Shown here piece after piece: positions 7,903 to 16,572 of a stretch of 34,464 bases of DNA; position 1 is the first letter of the stretch; every line of letters begins with the position of its first letter. A program made the translations under genes and the position numbers. The DNA comes from Cytophagales bacterium (GTDB lineage Bacteria; Bacteroidota; Bacteroidia; Cytophagales; CCMP332), in assembly GCA_028279065.1 (NCBI GenBank), contig JANQSY010000090.1, positions 1 through 34,464 of the forward strand. The letters are read 5' to 3'. The notes below the pieces were generated by a model. The model was not told the origin of the DNA, made no database searches, and saw only the letters and a list, made by a program, of their open reading frames with translations.

Positions 7903-8805
7903 ATGAAAAGATACCTATTTACCCTGATTTCAACCCTTTTTGTTTTATCCGCCTATGCTCAGACCCAAATTCCTTTAAGCGTAGACAAGGATAATTCCAT
8001 CTTTTCCGAAGATGTGAACAAAAGTCTTGGGGCAGGAGAGTCTCTTTTTGTAGGAAGAACTAATCAGGGTAATGATAGAAGAGCGCTTATCAAGTTTGAT
8101 TTTAGCTCGATTCCTGCGGGTTCAACTGTTGTTGGCGCCAGTTTATCCATGACGGCTACCATTGGCCAAGGTGGTTCAAGGACTATAAATATTCATGCTG
8201 TGGACAAGGATTGGGGAGAAGGAACATCCAATAATACTTCAAATCCAGGCCAAGGGGGTACCGCTACCTCAGCAGATTGTACTTGGGGCTATACTTTTTG
8301 GTCTCAAACCATGTGGACCAGCCCAGGAGGAGATTTTGGACCATCATTGGCATCGGCAAGTGTTGATGGTTCAGGAACTTATACCTGGTCCTCCCAAAAT
8401 CTTGACGACCTTATTCAGGATATTGTTGACGGGACCATATCCAATCATGGTTTCATTCTTATTGGTGATGAGAGCACCAACCAAACAGCAAAAAGATTTA
8501 ATTCAAGGGAAAGCACGGGGTCCGGCCCTGATCTAACTGTAACAGTTTCTACAACAACTTCTCTTTCTTCAGTTGTACGCGATCCAAAATTCACTATAAG
8601 CCCAAATCCGGTTTTTAATTCCTTCAAGTTGAATGGTAATATCAAGGTCGAATCCCTGGAGATCTACGACCTCAAAGGAAGCAGAGTGCTAGTTTTGAAT
8701 CCCTACTTTGAAAATCATAACGTTAAGGAATTGAACCGGGGAATTTACCTTCTGAAGATCCAGGGAGAAGGATATTCTGTTACGAAAAAACTTATAAAGA
8801 AGTAG
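7903..8805 (+). CDS. Secreted DNRLRE (CBM96-like) protein with type IX secretion tail
   Basis: A 300-residue exported protein. A Sec signal peptide (RYLFTLISTLFVLSAYA, cleavage near residue 19) is followed by a DNRLRE/CBM96-like beta-sandwich module (about 20-215) with family landmarks SLFVGRTNQGNDRRALIKFDFSSIPAG, ASLSMT, DWGEG and NHGFILIGDESTNQTAKRFNSRE. The last about 80 residues form a T9SS type A sorting domain: FTISPNPVFNSFKL, SLEIYDLKGSRVL and GIYLLKIQGEGYSVTKKLIKK. It should cross the outer membrane by the Por system and be anchored or released; CBM96 modules have been linked to polysaccharide binding, but the ligand here is unknown. It is a single gene on plus, ending one base before the convergent permease stop. 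Confidence 0.9.
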   Translation: MKRYLFTLISTLFVLSAYAQTQIPLSVDKDNSIFSEDVNKSLGAGESLFVGRTNQGNDRRALIKFDFSSIPAGSTVVGASLSMTATIGQGGSRTINIHAVDKDWGEGTSNNTSNPGQGGTATSADCTWGYTFWSQTMWTSPGGDFGPSLASASVDGSGTYTWSSQNLDDLIQDIVDGTISNHGFILIGDESTNQTAKRFNSRESTGSGPDLTVTVSTTTSLSSVVRDPKFTISPNPVFNSFKLNGNIKVESLEIYDLKGSRVLVLNPYFENHNVKELNRGIYLLKIQGEGYSVTKKLIKK

Positions 8806-8806
8806 G

Positions 8807-11041
8807 CTATTTGATATCCTTCCTGGTGTTGGTGTTGACGAATAGGATATCGCCAACCTCTTCATAACCTTTAAACACCTCGGATTCCTCATGCCGGACC
8901 ATTTCGCTTCTTAAACCCATAATTGTAAGGTCCGCATCTTTAGAGATATTATTGATCAGGGTCTTTGAGTCTTCGTTTTCCTGTTTGGGGATCATTCTGA
9001 TGTTTGAAGCCGAGATAGGAATTCTACCAGCCTTGATCAATCCCAACAACTGCTCTTTTTGGTTATCCAATTCTTTTACGGGGAAAAGTGAAAAGATTTT
9101 TATGTTGCCATTTTTCCAATCAGGATGACCGATAATTATGTAGGCCATCAGGATCATCAGATTAGCGTTTTGAAAATCATTGGGAGTTATCCAAAGATGG
9201 ATCTCGCTTTTCATGCCGAATCTCCTCTTTGAGCTTCCGAGGATCAGCACATCGAAATCACTCGACTTGGTGAGTTGGTAATTCTCAACTATAGCGTCCA
9301 GCATTTCAGGTTCATCCTTGGAATATTCAAAAAGGATGGTGTTATTCTCCTTTCCCGAAACTCCCGGAAGCTGGATCACCTGTGCAATGGCGGAGGTATA
9401 TGAGGGACTGATCAAAGTATCCAGATAGACGTTGTTCTTTGAGGCTTCGGCCATCTTAATCAGCCTGCCAAGAGCTTCTTTGGACTCATTGTGGGTTTCC
9501 TTTGACAGGTATCCATCGATCAGGTGAATGAAGGTCCCAAATCCATAACGATAGCTTATCCATCCCAGCAGTTCAAAGGCCGCAACTCTTTTGAAGCTGT
9601 CCTTGGAGATGCAGACCACCGAGGGCCTCCAGTTCTCCTTGTCAGGATCCTTATCCACTTTTTGTAAAAAGACCTGTAGCACTCTACTAAGTTGGAAGAT
9701 GACGCCTTGAAAGATCCCGGCAAGCCCTTCCTTTTCATCTTTCGATCTTGAAATGATGAGGTATAAAATTGTCATCATGATCAGGGCAAGGAATGCGTAT
9801 TTTGCGTTGATCTGGATCATCAGTATCAAACACATGACAGCTCCGAGAAGAGAGAAATACCAGCGGCTTTTGAAAGAAGGGCGATAGGAGGGATCTGATG
9901 CGAAATGCTCGAAAAAGGAGATCATGCAGATCGATCCATAGGTCAGCATGAAGAACATCGTGATAATACCAGCTACTGTATTCACATCTCCTATGATCAC
10001 GAAGATCAATGCAATCCCTGTGGTGATCATGGTGGCATTATTTGGTTCGTTGGTTTTACCCTTACCCCTTGATAGCCAATAGCTTACCCCTCTAAATGGG
10101 AGATTTTTATCTCCTGCAAGGGCCTGAAGTGTCCTTGGAGCTACCATCATTGAACCTAGGGCTGAAGAAATGGTGGCTGCTGCCAAACCGATAGGTATTA
10201 TGGGTCCCCAAATAGCAATATCGCTCATGATCAATTGCTTGTCGTGGAGATCCTCCGGACTTGCCGAGAGGTATAGTTTTAGAGCGATCGCCATATATAC
10301 CAACATTCCAAAAATGGTGGCTGCAAATGTTCCCTTGGGAATGGCATTCCTTGGATCCTTCAGATCTCCTGATAGACCTACTCCTGCTGTCATTCCGGTA
10401 AATGCCGGGAAGCAGATCGCAAAGACAAGAAAGAAGGAGTTGGGGTTGTCTACCTTTATTGTAAATGAAAAGTCGTCAGCGAGGTAAGGGTTGGTTCCAG
10501 TACCCAGAAAAAAAAGCAATAATGCTACTCCAAGGATAGCGACCACCACGTAGAGGGTTTTGACCCCAAGAGAGGCCCCCTTGCTGATCATCAGAAAGAA
10601 GAGCAGGACGAGGAACGGAATGGAAATGATCCGATAATCGTAGACGTAAATTGCGTATTTCTCTAAAAGCCATTGGAAGACAGGTTCAAATGCCTGCGCA
10701 AAGGCAATTATGTAAAACGCTACTGAGATCGCCTGAGAAAGGTAAAGGGCCGTGCCGATTGCTCCACCAACGGTCAGGCCGAATGATCTTGAAATGATAA
10801 AATATTCACCTCCTCCCTCTACTTTTTGATTCGTTGCTATTTCTGCAATGGCCATTGCTGTGGGGATGGTGACCATATGACCTAAAATGATTATTGCCCA
10901 TGCTCCCAAAAGGCCGACATTTCCAACTGCATAACCAAACCTCAGGAATAGGATGGCGCCAAGGATAGTGGAGATAGCTGTGAAAAAAACAGCGGGGGTC
11001 CCAAAGCCTTTTCGGCTATCGATTAACCTTTGAGTGGCCAT
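8807..11041 (-). CDS. SLC12-type (APC superfamily) amino acid or cation-chloride permease
   Basis: A 744-residue membrane protein. The N-terminal about 430 residues hold some 12 hydrophobic segments, starting with the GTPAVFFTAISTILGAILFLRFGYAVGN block typical of cation-chloride cotransporter (SLC12)-like APC permeases, then EGGGEYFIISRSFG and FPAFTGMTAGVGLSGDLKDPRNAIPKGT. The C-terminal about 300 residues are a cytosolic domain (VVCISKDSFKRVAAFELLGWISYRYGFGTF, FDVLILGSSKRRFG) like the SLC12 C-terminal region. Substrate cannot be inferred. Its ATG shares one base with the smc stop (TAATG), so translation is probably coupled to smc; it ends the long minus-strand gene series. Confidence 0.85.
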   Translation of the reverse strand: MATQRLIDSRKGFGTPAVFFTAISTILGAILFLRFGYAVGNVGLLGAWAIIILGHMVTIPTAMAIAEIATNQKVEGGGEYFIISRSFGLTVGGAIGTALYLSQAISVAFYIIAFAQAFEPVFQWLLEKYAIYVYDYRIISIPFLVLLFFLMISKGASLGVKTLYVVVAILGVALLLFFLGTGTNPYLADDFSFTIKVDNPNSFFLVFAICFPAFTGMTAGVGLSGDLKDPRNAIPKGTFAATIFGMLVYMAIALKLYLSASPEDLHDKQLIMSDIAIWGPIIPIGLAAATISSALGSMMVAPRTLQALAGDKNLPFRGVSYWLSRGKGKTNEPNNATMITTGIALIFVIIGDVNTVAGIITMFFMLTYGSICMISFFEHFASDPSYRPSFKSRWYFSLLGAVMCLILMIQINAKYAFLALIMMTILYLIISRSKDEKEGLAGIFQGVIFQLSRVLQVFLQKVDKDPDKENWRPSVVCISKDSFKRVAAFELLGWISYRYGFGTFIHLIDGYLSKETHNESKEALGRLIKMAEASKNNVYLDTLISPSYTSAIAQVIQLPGVSGKENNTILFEYSKDEPEMLDAIVENYQLTKSSDFDVLILGSSKRRFGMKSEIHLWITPNDFQNANLMILMAYIIIGHPDWKNGNIKIFSLFPVKELDNQKEQLLGLIKAGRIPISASNIRMIPKQENEDSKTLINNISKDADLTIMGLRSEMVRHEESEVFKGYEEVGDILFVNTNTRKDIK

Positions 11042-14000
11042 TAATTCAGGTTGCTAAGATCCACAGGGACAACCCTTGAGATCCCACTTTCCACCATGGT
11101 GATCCCATATATCATCTGGGTATTGGCCATGGTTCGTTTGTTATGGGTAACAATAATGAATTGTGACTTATTCGAGAACTCGTTGATGATGTTATTGAAC
11201 TTATCGATGTTCGCATCATCCAAGGGAGCATCCACCTCATCGAAAACACAAAATGGTGCGGGTTTTAAAAGGTAAACCGAGAACAGGAGGGAAGTCGCTG
11301 TTAAGGTTTTTTCCCCTCCCGACAATTGATTGATGGTCAACGGTCGTTTTCCTTTTGGTTTCGCAATGATCTCAATGTCGGATTCCAAGGGGTTTTCAGG
11401 ATCCGAAAGTTTGAGATCACATGTGTCCCCTTCTGAAAACAGGGTTCTGAATACGTTGATGAAGTTCTCTCGGATCCTTTCAAAGGAATTGCTAAAAGTT
11501 TCTGTAGCAACCCGATCGATCTCTTCGATGGTAGAAAGGAGTGAAGCTTTTGCCTCTTCCAGGTCTTTTCTTTGTTCAAGAATGAAGGTATGTCTCTCCT
11601 TAACCTCTTCAAATGCTTCAAGAGCCATCGGATTGATCGGACCGATCTTATCAAGCTTGGTTTTAACTGTTTCTACCTCGCCTTCAAGTTCCATTACATC
11701 CAGACCCTCTTCTAATTCCAACTTGAGAAATTCTTCAAAATCGGTTTCGAACTCAACCGAAAGCCTCTCTTTTACGGAGGTAAGATCCAGTTGGATTTGA
11801 TTTAGCTGATCTTTGTAATCAATTATAACCTGATCGGATATCTCCCTTTTCTGATTTAGTTCTCTCACTTCCCCTTCAATCTCAGTGATCTTTTCTCTGA
11901 CCGCATAATAGCCCTTTTCCGCTTCGTTCAGCTCCTTTTCAATCTTCTCCTTTTCTTCATATAGCACCAGAAGATCTGATTCCTGTACCTCTTCATTCTG
12001 GATGAGATCTTTGATCGAGGTGTCTTTTTCCTTCAGTTCTAAACTGTTCTTTTCGATCCGTTCCTGGATCTCCAAAAGAGTATTTTCCTTATAACCCTGA
12101 TCCTGAACAAGGGTCTTCAATTCATTCTCGATCCTGATCTCCTCAAATTTTGCCTTTTCCAGGGCCGTTTCTTCAAGGCTTAGATTTTCTTGAACCCTGT
12201 CCAACTCCGTTTTGGATTCTTCAAATTCTTTATGGAGAACCTTTAGCTTTGAACTAAGGATGTCCTTTTGTGGAAGGGATTTCTCGGTATCAGATTTCAA
12301 CTGCTCTATCTTTTCACCGATATAATCCTTCTTGTTTTGACCTTCGGATAGTATCTTTTTTATCTGTTCCTTCCGGCTTTCGAATTCAACCTTCTCCCTG
12401 TGTACTTTGTTCAGATCAAATTGAGCGTCGTCAAGGGGAATAGAATCATGCTGCTGCTTCAATTCCAGAAGTACCTTTTCTTTGTTTTCAAGGACCCTCT
12501 TTTGGTTTTCGCACTCTTTTTGAAGCTTGTTAACTTCCTTTTTAAGGACCTTCAGGTTCTTAATTCTCCCTATTCTCTTCCCTTCAAACAATCCCACAGA
12601 TCCACCGGAAATGGTGAATTTCTTTTGTACGACTTTGGCATCCTTGGTGATCCAGATAGAGTCCCCTGGATCATTTGGAATATCGTTTATTGAGGAAATG
12701 ATCAGAACATCGCCAAGAAGATACTGGATCAATTTCTGATAGGCTGAATCAAACTCAACCACCTCTGTTGCCGGTACCGCCTGATTCAGGATCTCAGGAA
12801 TTTGAGATTTCTTGTCCTTAATTGAGTCGAGAAGGAAAAAGTTTGCACGCCCCCGCGAAGATCCGCTAAGCAACTCGATGGCCTTAAGGGCCTCTGCCTT
12901 GTTCTTGACAACATAGTGGTTAAGAACCGGTTCAAGGTAGTTTTCTATCGCTAACCGGTTCTCCTCTGATGTGCTGATGATATCTGAAAGAAGGGGCGCC
13001 TTTTCAGCCCAGCCCTTTTCCTTGTTAAGGAACTTAATGGCTTCAGGATAGCCTTCCAGATTATCCACCATGCTCTGGGTAAGCTTGAGTTCGTTTTCCT
13101 TTGATTCAAGTTTTCTTAGAAGACGATCAAGGTTCTTGTCCTCTTCTTTTGCTTCAACTTCCTTCTTTTCGATCTCTTTGGAAAGGCTCTTTTTTTCTTC
13201 CTCGAGATTTCCAGCCCTTTCCGAAATGACCGCCTCCCGTTTTGTGATCTCATCCAACCTGGATTCAAACTCCTGAATTGTTTTCTCCTGTTCCGACTTG
13301 CTTTGCTGAGAATCATCAAGTTGGTTTTGGAGAGTGGTGATCTGTACGGCGCCGATTTCAACTACCCTTGAATGATCATCGTATTCTTTTTGGGTGGTCC
13401 GAAGGTCTTCCTCTAGTTTCCTATAGGATTCAAGTGTCTTTGAAGACCTGTCTCTCACCTCTACGGTTTTGGTCTCCTGTTGCTGTCTTGCTGCTTTGGC
13501 GACCCCAAGAGCCTTATTCAATTCAGAGTTTTCCTTTTCGATGCCTTCGATCGTAAAAGCGACCCTTTCTTTGGATTTTTTATCCTTTTCAAGTTCAGAA
13601 TGAAGACTCTCCACCCTTGAATTCAAAAAGTTAAGTCTCTCGTTCTTGATCTGTTTTTCGGATTCAGTATTCCTGATCTTCCCAAGGTGCTCGTTTAAGT
13701 GTTTTTGCTTGGTTGACAGGGCTTTTTCTTCGTTGACAAGGCTGGACTTGATCTTTTCCAATTCGGCATTTAGCTTATTGATCTTCGCTTGGATTTCCAA
13801 CTTCTTATCCTCTTCACCTTTTATGGAATTATTGGTACTGTCCAGTTTTCTTTTTTGCTCCTCGACCTTTAATCTGGCAAACTTCAGACTTAGGTCTTTG
13901 TATTGCTCCTTGAGCTCAAAATATCTTTTGGTTTGCCTGGCCTGCCTTTCAAGTGAGCGCATGTTCTTTTCAATCTCGAAAACCAGATCCTCTACTCTTT

Positions 14001-14565
14001 CTAGATCGGCATCGGTATCGTCTAGCTTTTTAAGGGTCTGCTTTTTCCGGATCTTGAACTTTGATATTCCGGCAGCCTCCTCAAATATGGCTCTCCGGGC
14101 ACCATCCTTGTTTTGCAGGATATCATCTACCATCCCGAGTTCAATGATGGAGTAGGAATCCGGCCCGATCCCGGTATCCACAAAGAGGTCCATGATATCC
14201 TTGAGCCGACAAGTGACCCCATTCAATTGGTACTCACTTTCCCCTGAACGAAAATATTTCCTGGTGGTGGTTATTTCGGAGTACTCGGTAGGAAGGATAT
14301 TTTTTGTGTTGGAGAAGGTCAGGGAGACTTCCGCCAGTTGAAGAGGTTTTCTTTTGTTAGTTCCGTTAAAGATGATGTTCTGCATCTTATCGGACCTAAG
14401 GTTCTTGATCTTTTGCTCACCAAGTACCCACCGGATCGCGTCCACGATGTTGGATTTTCCACAACCATTAGGTCCAACGATCCCGGTTACCCCTCTATCA
14501 AAATTGATTACGATCTTATCACCAAAACTTTTGAAGCCCTTGGCCTCAAGCTTTTTTAGTTCCAT
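11041..14565 (-). CDS. smc: Chromosome segregation protein SMC
   Basis: A 1174-residue SMC ATPase of normal length. The N-terminal Walker A GPNGCGKS is at 31-38. Long coiled coils (about 170-500 and 680-1000, rich in Glu/Lys/Gln) flank a hinge domain (about 505-665, starting LEGYPEAIKFLNKEKGWAEKAPLLSD). The C-terminal head has signature LSGGEKTLTATSLLFSV (about 1078) and Walker B PFCVFDEVDAPLDDAN (about 1110). As the motor of condensin it folds and segregates chromosomes with ScpA/ScpB, which are not in this window. Two short perfect palindromes lie in the 75 bases upstream. The stop overlaps the permease start by one base. Confidence 0.97.
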   Translation of the reverse strand: MELKKLEAKGFKSFGDKIVINFDRGVTGIVGPNGCGKSNIVDAIRWVLGEQKIKNLRSDKMQNIIFNGTNKRKPLQLAEVSLTFSNTKNILPTEYSEITTTRKYFRSGESEYQLNGVTCRLKDIMDLFVDTGIGPDSYSIIELGMVDDILQNKDGARRAIFEEAAGISKFKIRKKQTLKKLDDTDADLERVEDLVFEIEKNMRSLERQARQTKRYFELKEQYKDLSLKFARLKVEEQKRKLDSTNNSIKGEEDKKLEIQAKINKLNAELEKIKSSLVNEEKALSTKQKHLNEHLGKIRNTESEKQIKNERLNFLNSRVESLHSELEKDKKSKERVAFTIEGIEKENSELNKALGVAKAARQQQETKTVEVRDRSSKTLESYRKLEEDLRTTQKEYDDHSRVVEIGAVQITTLQNQLDDSQQSKSEQEKTIQEFESRLDEITKREAVISERAGNLEEEKKSLSKEIEKKEVEAKEEDKNLDRLLRKLESKENELKLTQSMVDNLEGYPEAIKFLNKEKGWAEKAPLLSDIISTSEENRLAIENYLEPVLNHYVVKNKAEALKAIELLSGSSRGRANFFLLDSIKDKKSQIPEILNQAVPATEVVEFDSAYQKLIQYLLGDVLIISSINDIPNDPGDSIWITKDAKVVQKKFTISGGSVGLFEGKRIGRIKNLKVLKKEVNKLQKECENQKRVLENKEKVLLELKQQHDSIPLDDAQFDLNKVHREKVEFESRKEQIKKILSEGQNKKDYIGEKIEQLKSDTEKSLPQKDILSSKLKVLHKEFEESKTELDRVQENLSLEETALEKAKFEEIRIENELKTLVQDQGYKENTLLEIQERIEKNSLELKEKDTSIKDLIQNEEVQESDLLVLYEEKEKIEKELNEAEKGYYAVREKITEIEGEVRELNQKREISDQVIIDYKDQLNQIQLDLTSVKERLSVEFETDFEEFLKLELEEGLDVMELEGEVETVKTKLDKIGPINPMALEAFEEVKERHTFILEQRKDLEEAKASLLSTIEEIDRVATETFSNSFERIRENFINVFRTLFSEGDTCDLKLSDPENPLESDIEIIAKPKGKRPLTINQLSGGEKTLTATSLLFSVYLLKPAPFCVFDEVDAPLDDANIDKFNNIINEFSNKSQFIIVTHNKRTMANTQMIYGITMVESGISRVVPVDLSNLN

Positions 14566-14583
14566 GTGCTGCTTCCTCTGGAA

Positions 14584-14606
14584 GCTAAATTAGCATAATA
14601 GCTATT
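14584..14606. promoter_or_regulatory. Pair of small palindromes upstream of smc
   Basis: GCTAAATTAGC (14584-14594, 5-base arms around one A) and AATAGCTATT (14597-14606, perfect) stand 2 bases apart, 19 to 41 bases before the smc ATG. They could be protein-binding sites or weak hairpins in the terB-smc gap. In AT-rich DNA they could also be chance. Confidence 0.2.
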
Positions 14607-14640
14607 CAGGAATAGAAAGGGTGGATTAAAAATTTTCCAC

Positions 14641-15051
14641 TTAGTCCGATATGAGTTCGAAAGCCTCCTGACGAATGGAATTCTCATCCATTTCAAGCTT
14701 CAGTCCATCCTCAATTGCTCTGATAAGAACGGTAACGATAATTTTTTTAAAACCTAATTTGAGGGCCACCTCAATACAGTAATCAAGTTCCTTTTGATAC
14801 AAGCGCCCATCCACCATCATCATGTTTACTACATTGAAAAGAGTCTCGAACTGCTCCTCCTTTGATTCCGGATGACTTATATCTGAGGTGTGGGGGTTTT
14901 CGATGGTTTCCTTAATCTCTTCATCCGAGAACCCCACTTTTCTTCCTATACGGTAGATCAACTCTTCTTCTCTTTCATCAAAGTGCTGATCGATCTTGGC
15001 CAGGTGTACTAAATTATTCAAATGCATAAGCGAAGATTCCTTATTATTCAT
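14641..15051 (-). CDS. TerB-like protein
   Basis: A 136-residue all-helical soluble protein that looks like a TerB/DjlA-N domain. LVHLAKIDQHFDEREEELIYRIGRKVGFSDEEI (about 15-47) matches the first acidic half (A..DG..d..E...i), and VVNMMMVDGRLYQKELDYCIEVALKLGF (about 73-100) the second. TerB domains carry clustered acidic residues thought to bind metal and are found in tellurite/stress systems and as stand-alone proteins of unknown role in Bacteroidota. There is no signal peptide. It lies between the methyltransferase gene (9-base gap) and smc (75-base gap), same strand. No other ter genes are near, so tellurite resistance should not be assumed. Confidence 0.65.
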   Translation of the reverse strand: MNNKESSLMHLNNLVHLAKIDQHFDEREEELIYRIGRKVGFSDEEIKETIENPHTSDISHPESKEEQFETLFNVVNMMMVDGRLYQKELDYCIEVALKLGFKKIIVTVLIRAIEDGLKLEMDENSIRQEAFELISD

Positions 15052-15060
15052 TTTTGGTTA

Positions 15061-15738
15061 TTAAAGGCTGGTTTTTAAAGTATTATTTCCCCTTTTCACT
15101 AAAACAATCGACCTAATAAAACCATTCAAGTATTTCCATTCTTCCTCGATCTTCCACAAACCTTTGTCAACGTACTGATCAAGGTCTGGCAAGGATAAAC
15201 GCGGAATATTGGTAGAAATTTTAAAGAAAGCATATGCCACGTGGATCAATGCCTTTTCCTTCATCATATGTCTGGACTCATTCAAGGAAAAATCTGTGAT
15301 TACCAACCGCCCATCCGCCGCGGTGCTCTGGTATGCCTTTAGCATGAATTCTTCTATTTGTCTATTTGGTAAACAATCCAAAAAGAAATTTGCCAATAAA
15401 AGATCAAATTTCATGCTAGGTCGGAGATCAAAGAAGTCAGATCTTTTTAATGAAATCATATCCTGTATTCCCAGCTCGTTGACTTTCCTTGAAGCCCTGC
15501 TCAGCATATTTTCCGAATCATCTATCCCAAGAATCAATTCTGGTTCAACCAATCTTGACTTTGGAATAAGGCTTAAAAAGCTTCCGGTACCTATGCCAGG
15601 AATGAGAATGTTTTTTCCTTCTGTTTCTAATTCAAGGAATGGATTAGCTGCGGCTTGAACCAATGATCTTCCGAAAACCATATTGGCCAGGGGGTCATAA
15701 AAATGTGAGATCAGTCCGTAGTTATTGGAATATTTCAA
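15061..15738 (-). CDS. Class I SAM-dependent methyltransferase
   Basis: A 225-residue Rossmann-fold methyltransferase. The N terminus NYGLISHFYDPLANMVFG resembles UbiE/quinone-type methyltransferases (Y...a..YD.l...vfG). Motif I is NILIPGIGTGSFLSLIP (about 43-59), the acidic residue after strand 2 is in LILGIDDSENML, motif post-I is FDLLLANFFLDCLP, and a later strand is GRLVITDFSL. The start is TTG at 15738-15736, overlapping the TGA of the UbiA-like gene (TTGA); the next Met (codon 20) would remove the conserved N-terminal helix. Coupling to a UbiA-like protein suggests methylation of a prenylated or lipid-like product, but no substrate can be named. Confidence 0.8.
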   Translation of the reverse strand: MKYSNNYGLISHFYDPLANMVFGRSLVQAAANPFLELETEGKNILIPGIGTGSFLSLIPKSRLVEPELILGIDDSENMLSRASRKVNELGIQDMISLKRSDFFDLRPSMKFDLLLANFFLDCLPNRQIEEFMLKAYQSTAADGRLVITDFSLNESRHMMKEKALIHVAYAFFKISTNIPRLSLPDLDQYVDKGLWKIEEEWKYLNGFIRSIVLVKRGNNTLKTSL

Positions 15739-16565
15739 AGAAGTATCAGGTAAGAGAATGAAAAGCTTAGGTCACCGATTACCCTATACACATCATTTTT
15801 TATAAGCCTTTCGTGAAAGAGGTAGGGTGTAATTGTTCCAAGGAAAATAAAGCCCATGACCAGTCTTGAATCCATTCCTTCAAAAATGAATAGGGCCGAA
15901 TATATATAAACCCCTATATAAGCAAGAGCAAGAAGCTTGATGATCTGTGAAACCCTGGTATATCTAATGCTAAGCATTATGCTGCTCTGGTCCTGGAGCC
16001 GGTCGATCTCATTTTCGACAAGGGAGAGAATATTGAGATTAAGGGAAGCGAGTAGGAGGAAAAGAACCAATAGCGGAAAAAAGGCTGGATGGTGAAAAGC
16101 TCCATTTGCGAATGCTGGAAGGGCAATTCCCAGTACATAAATAATGGATATCCTAAACTCCTTTCCCATGTAAGTAGAGTTGTTAGACTCGAATTTGTTG
16201 AAGATCCAATGAAGAAAAACCATGAGCAAAAGCAACACACCGAGTTGAAGAACATTCATCGGAAGCTTAGGAAGGATAAAAAGAGAGCTAAGAGTACCTA
16301 CAATCACGAAGCAGATGACCAACGGTATAAAGTACTTTTGATGCACCCTGTGCCGATGTGTTCTGGCATTTCCTTTTATAGAGTATGCGTCCTGCAGGTG
16401 GTCAAAAGAATAAACCAGCCAAACTGTTGCTCCTAAGGCTATTAAAGTAAAAGGGTCCTGCTCGATCTCAGTAAGAGAAGATATCAGCACTGCGCCACCG
16501 ACGGAACCAATCGCGACATCAATACTCAGTGAGTTAAACCATTGTAAGGCTCGAGCGAAGATCAT
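15735..16565 (-). CDS. UbiA-like polytopic membrane protein
   Basis: A 276-residue protein with about eight or nine hydrophobic segments. Two Asp-rich cytosolic loops fit the UbiA prenyltransferase pattern: SFDHLQDAYS followed by an Arg/His-rich stretch (about 53-75), and ENEIDRLQDQSS (about 185-196). In UbiA enzymes two such motifs bind the Mg-prenyl diphosphate. Here the first motif lacks the usual Asn four residues before the first Asp, so the protein is divergent and could be an uncharacterised branch. It lies 7 bases after pgk and overlaps the methyltransferase start by 4 bases. Product unknown. Confidence 0.55.
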   Translation of the reverse strand: MIFARALQWFNSLSIDVAIGSVGGAVLISSLTEIEQDPFTLIALGATVWLVYSFDHLQDAYSIKGNARTHRHRVHQKYFIPLVICFVIVGTLSSLFILPKLPMNVLQLGVLLLLMVFLHWIFNKFESNNSTYMGKEFRISIIYVLGIALPAFANGAFHHPAFFPLLVLFLLLASLNLNILSLVENEIDRLQDQSSIMLSIRYTRVSQIIKLLALAYIGVYIYSALFIFEGMDSRLVMGFIFLGTITPYLFHERLIKNDVYRVIGDLSFSFSYLILL

Positions 16566-16572
16566 TGTAGGT

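Noticed and set aside
13646-14155. Open frame of 169 codons opposite smc
   Set aside because: It is Ser/Leu/Phe-rich, as expected for the antisense of a Glu/Lys-rich coiled coil, and shows no motif. The same holds for the 156-codon frame at 11330-11800.
14641-15051. Tellurite resistance locus
   Set aside because: Only a TerB-like domain is present; no terC, terD or terZ-like genes are near.
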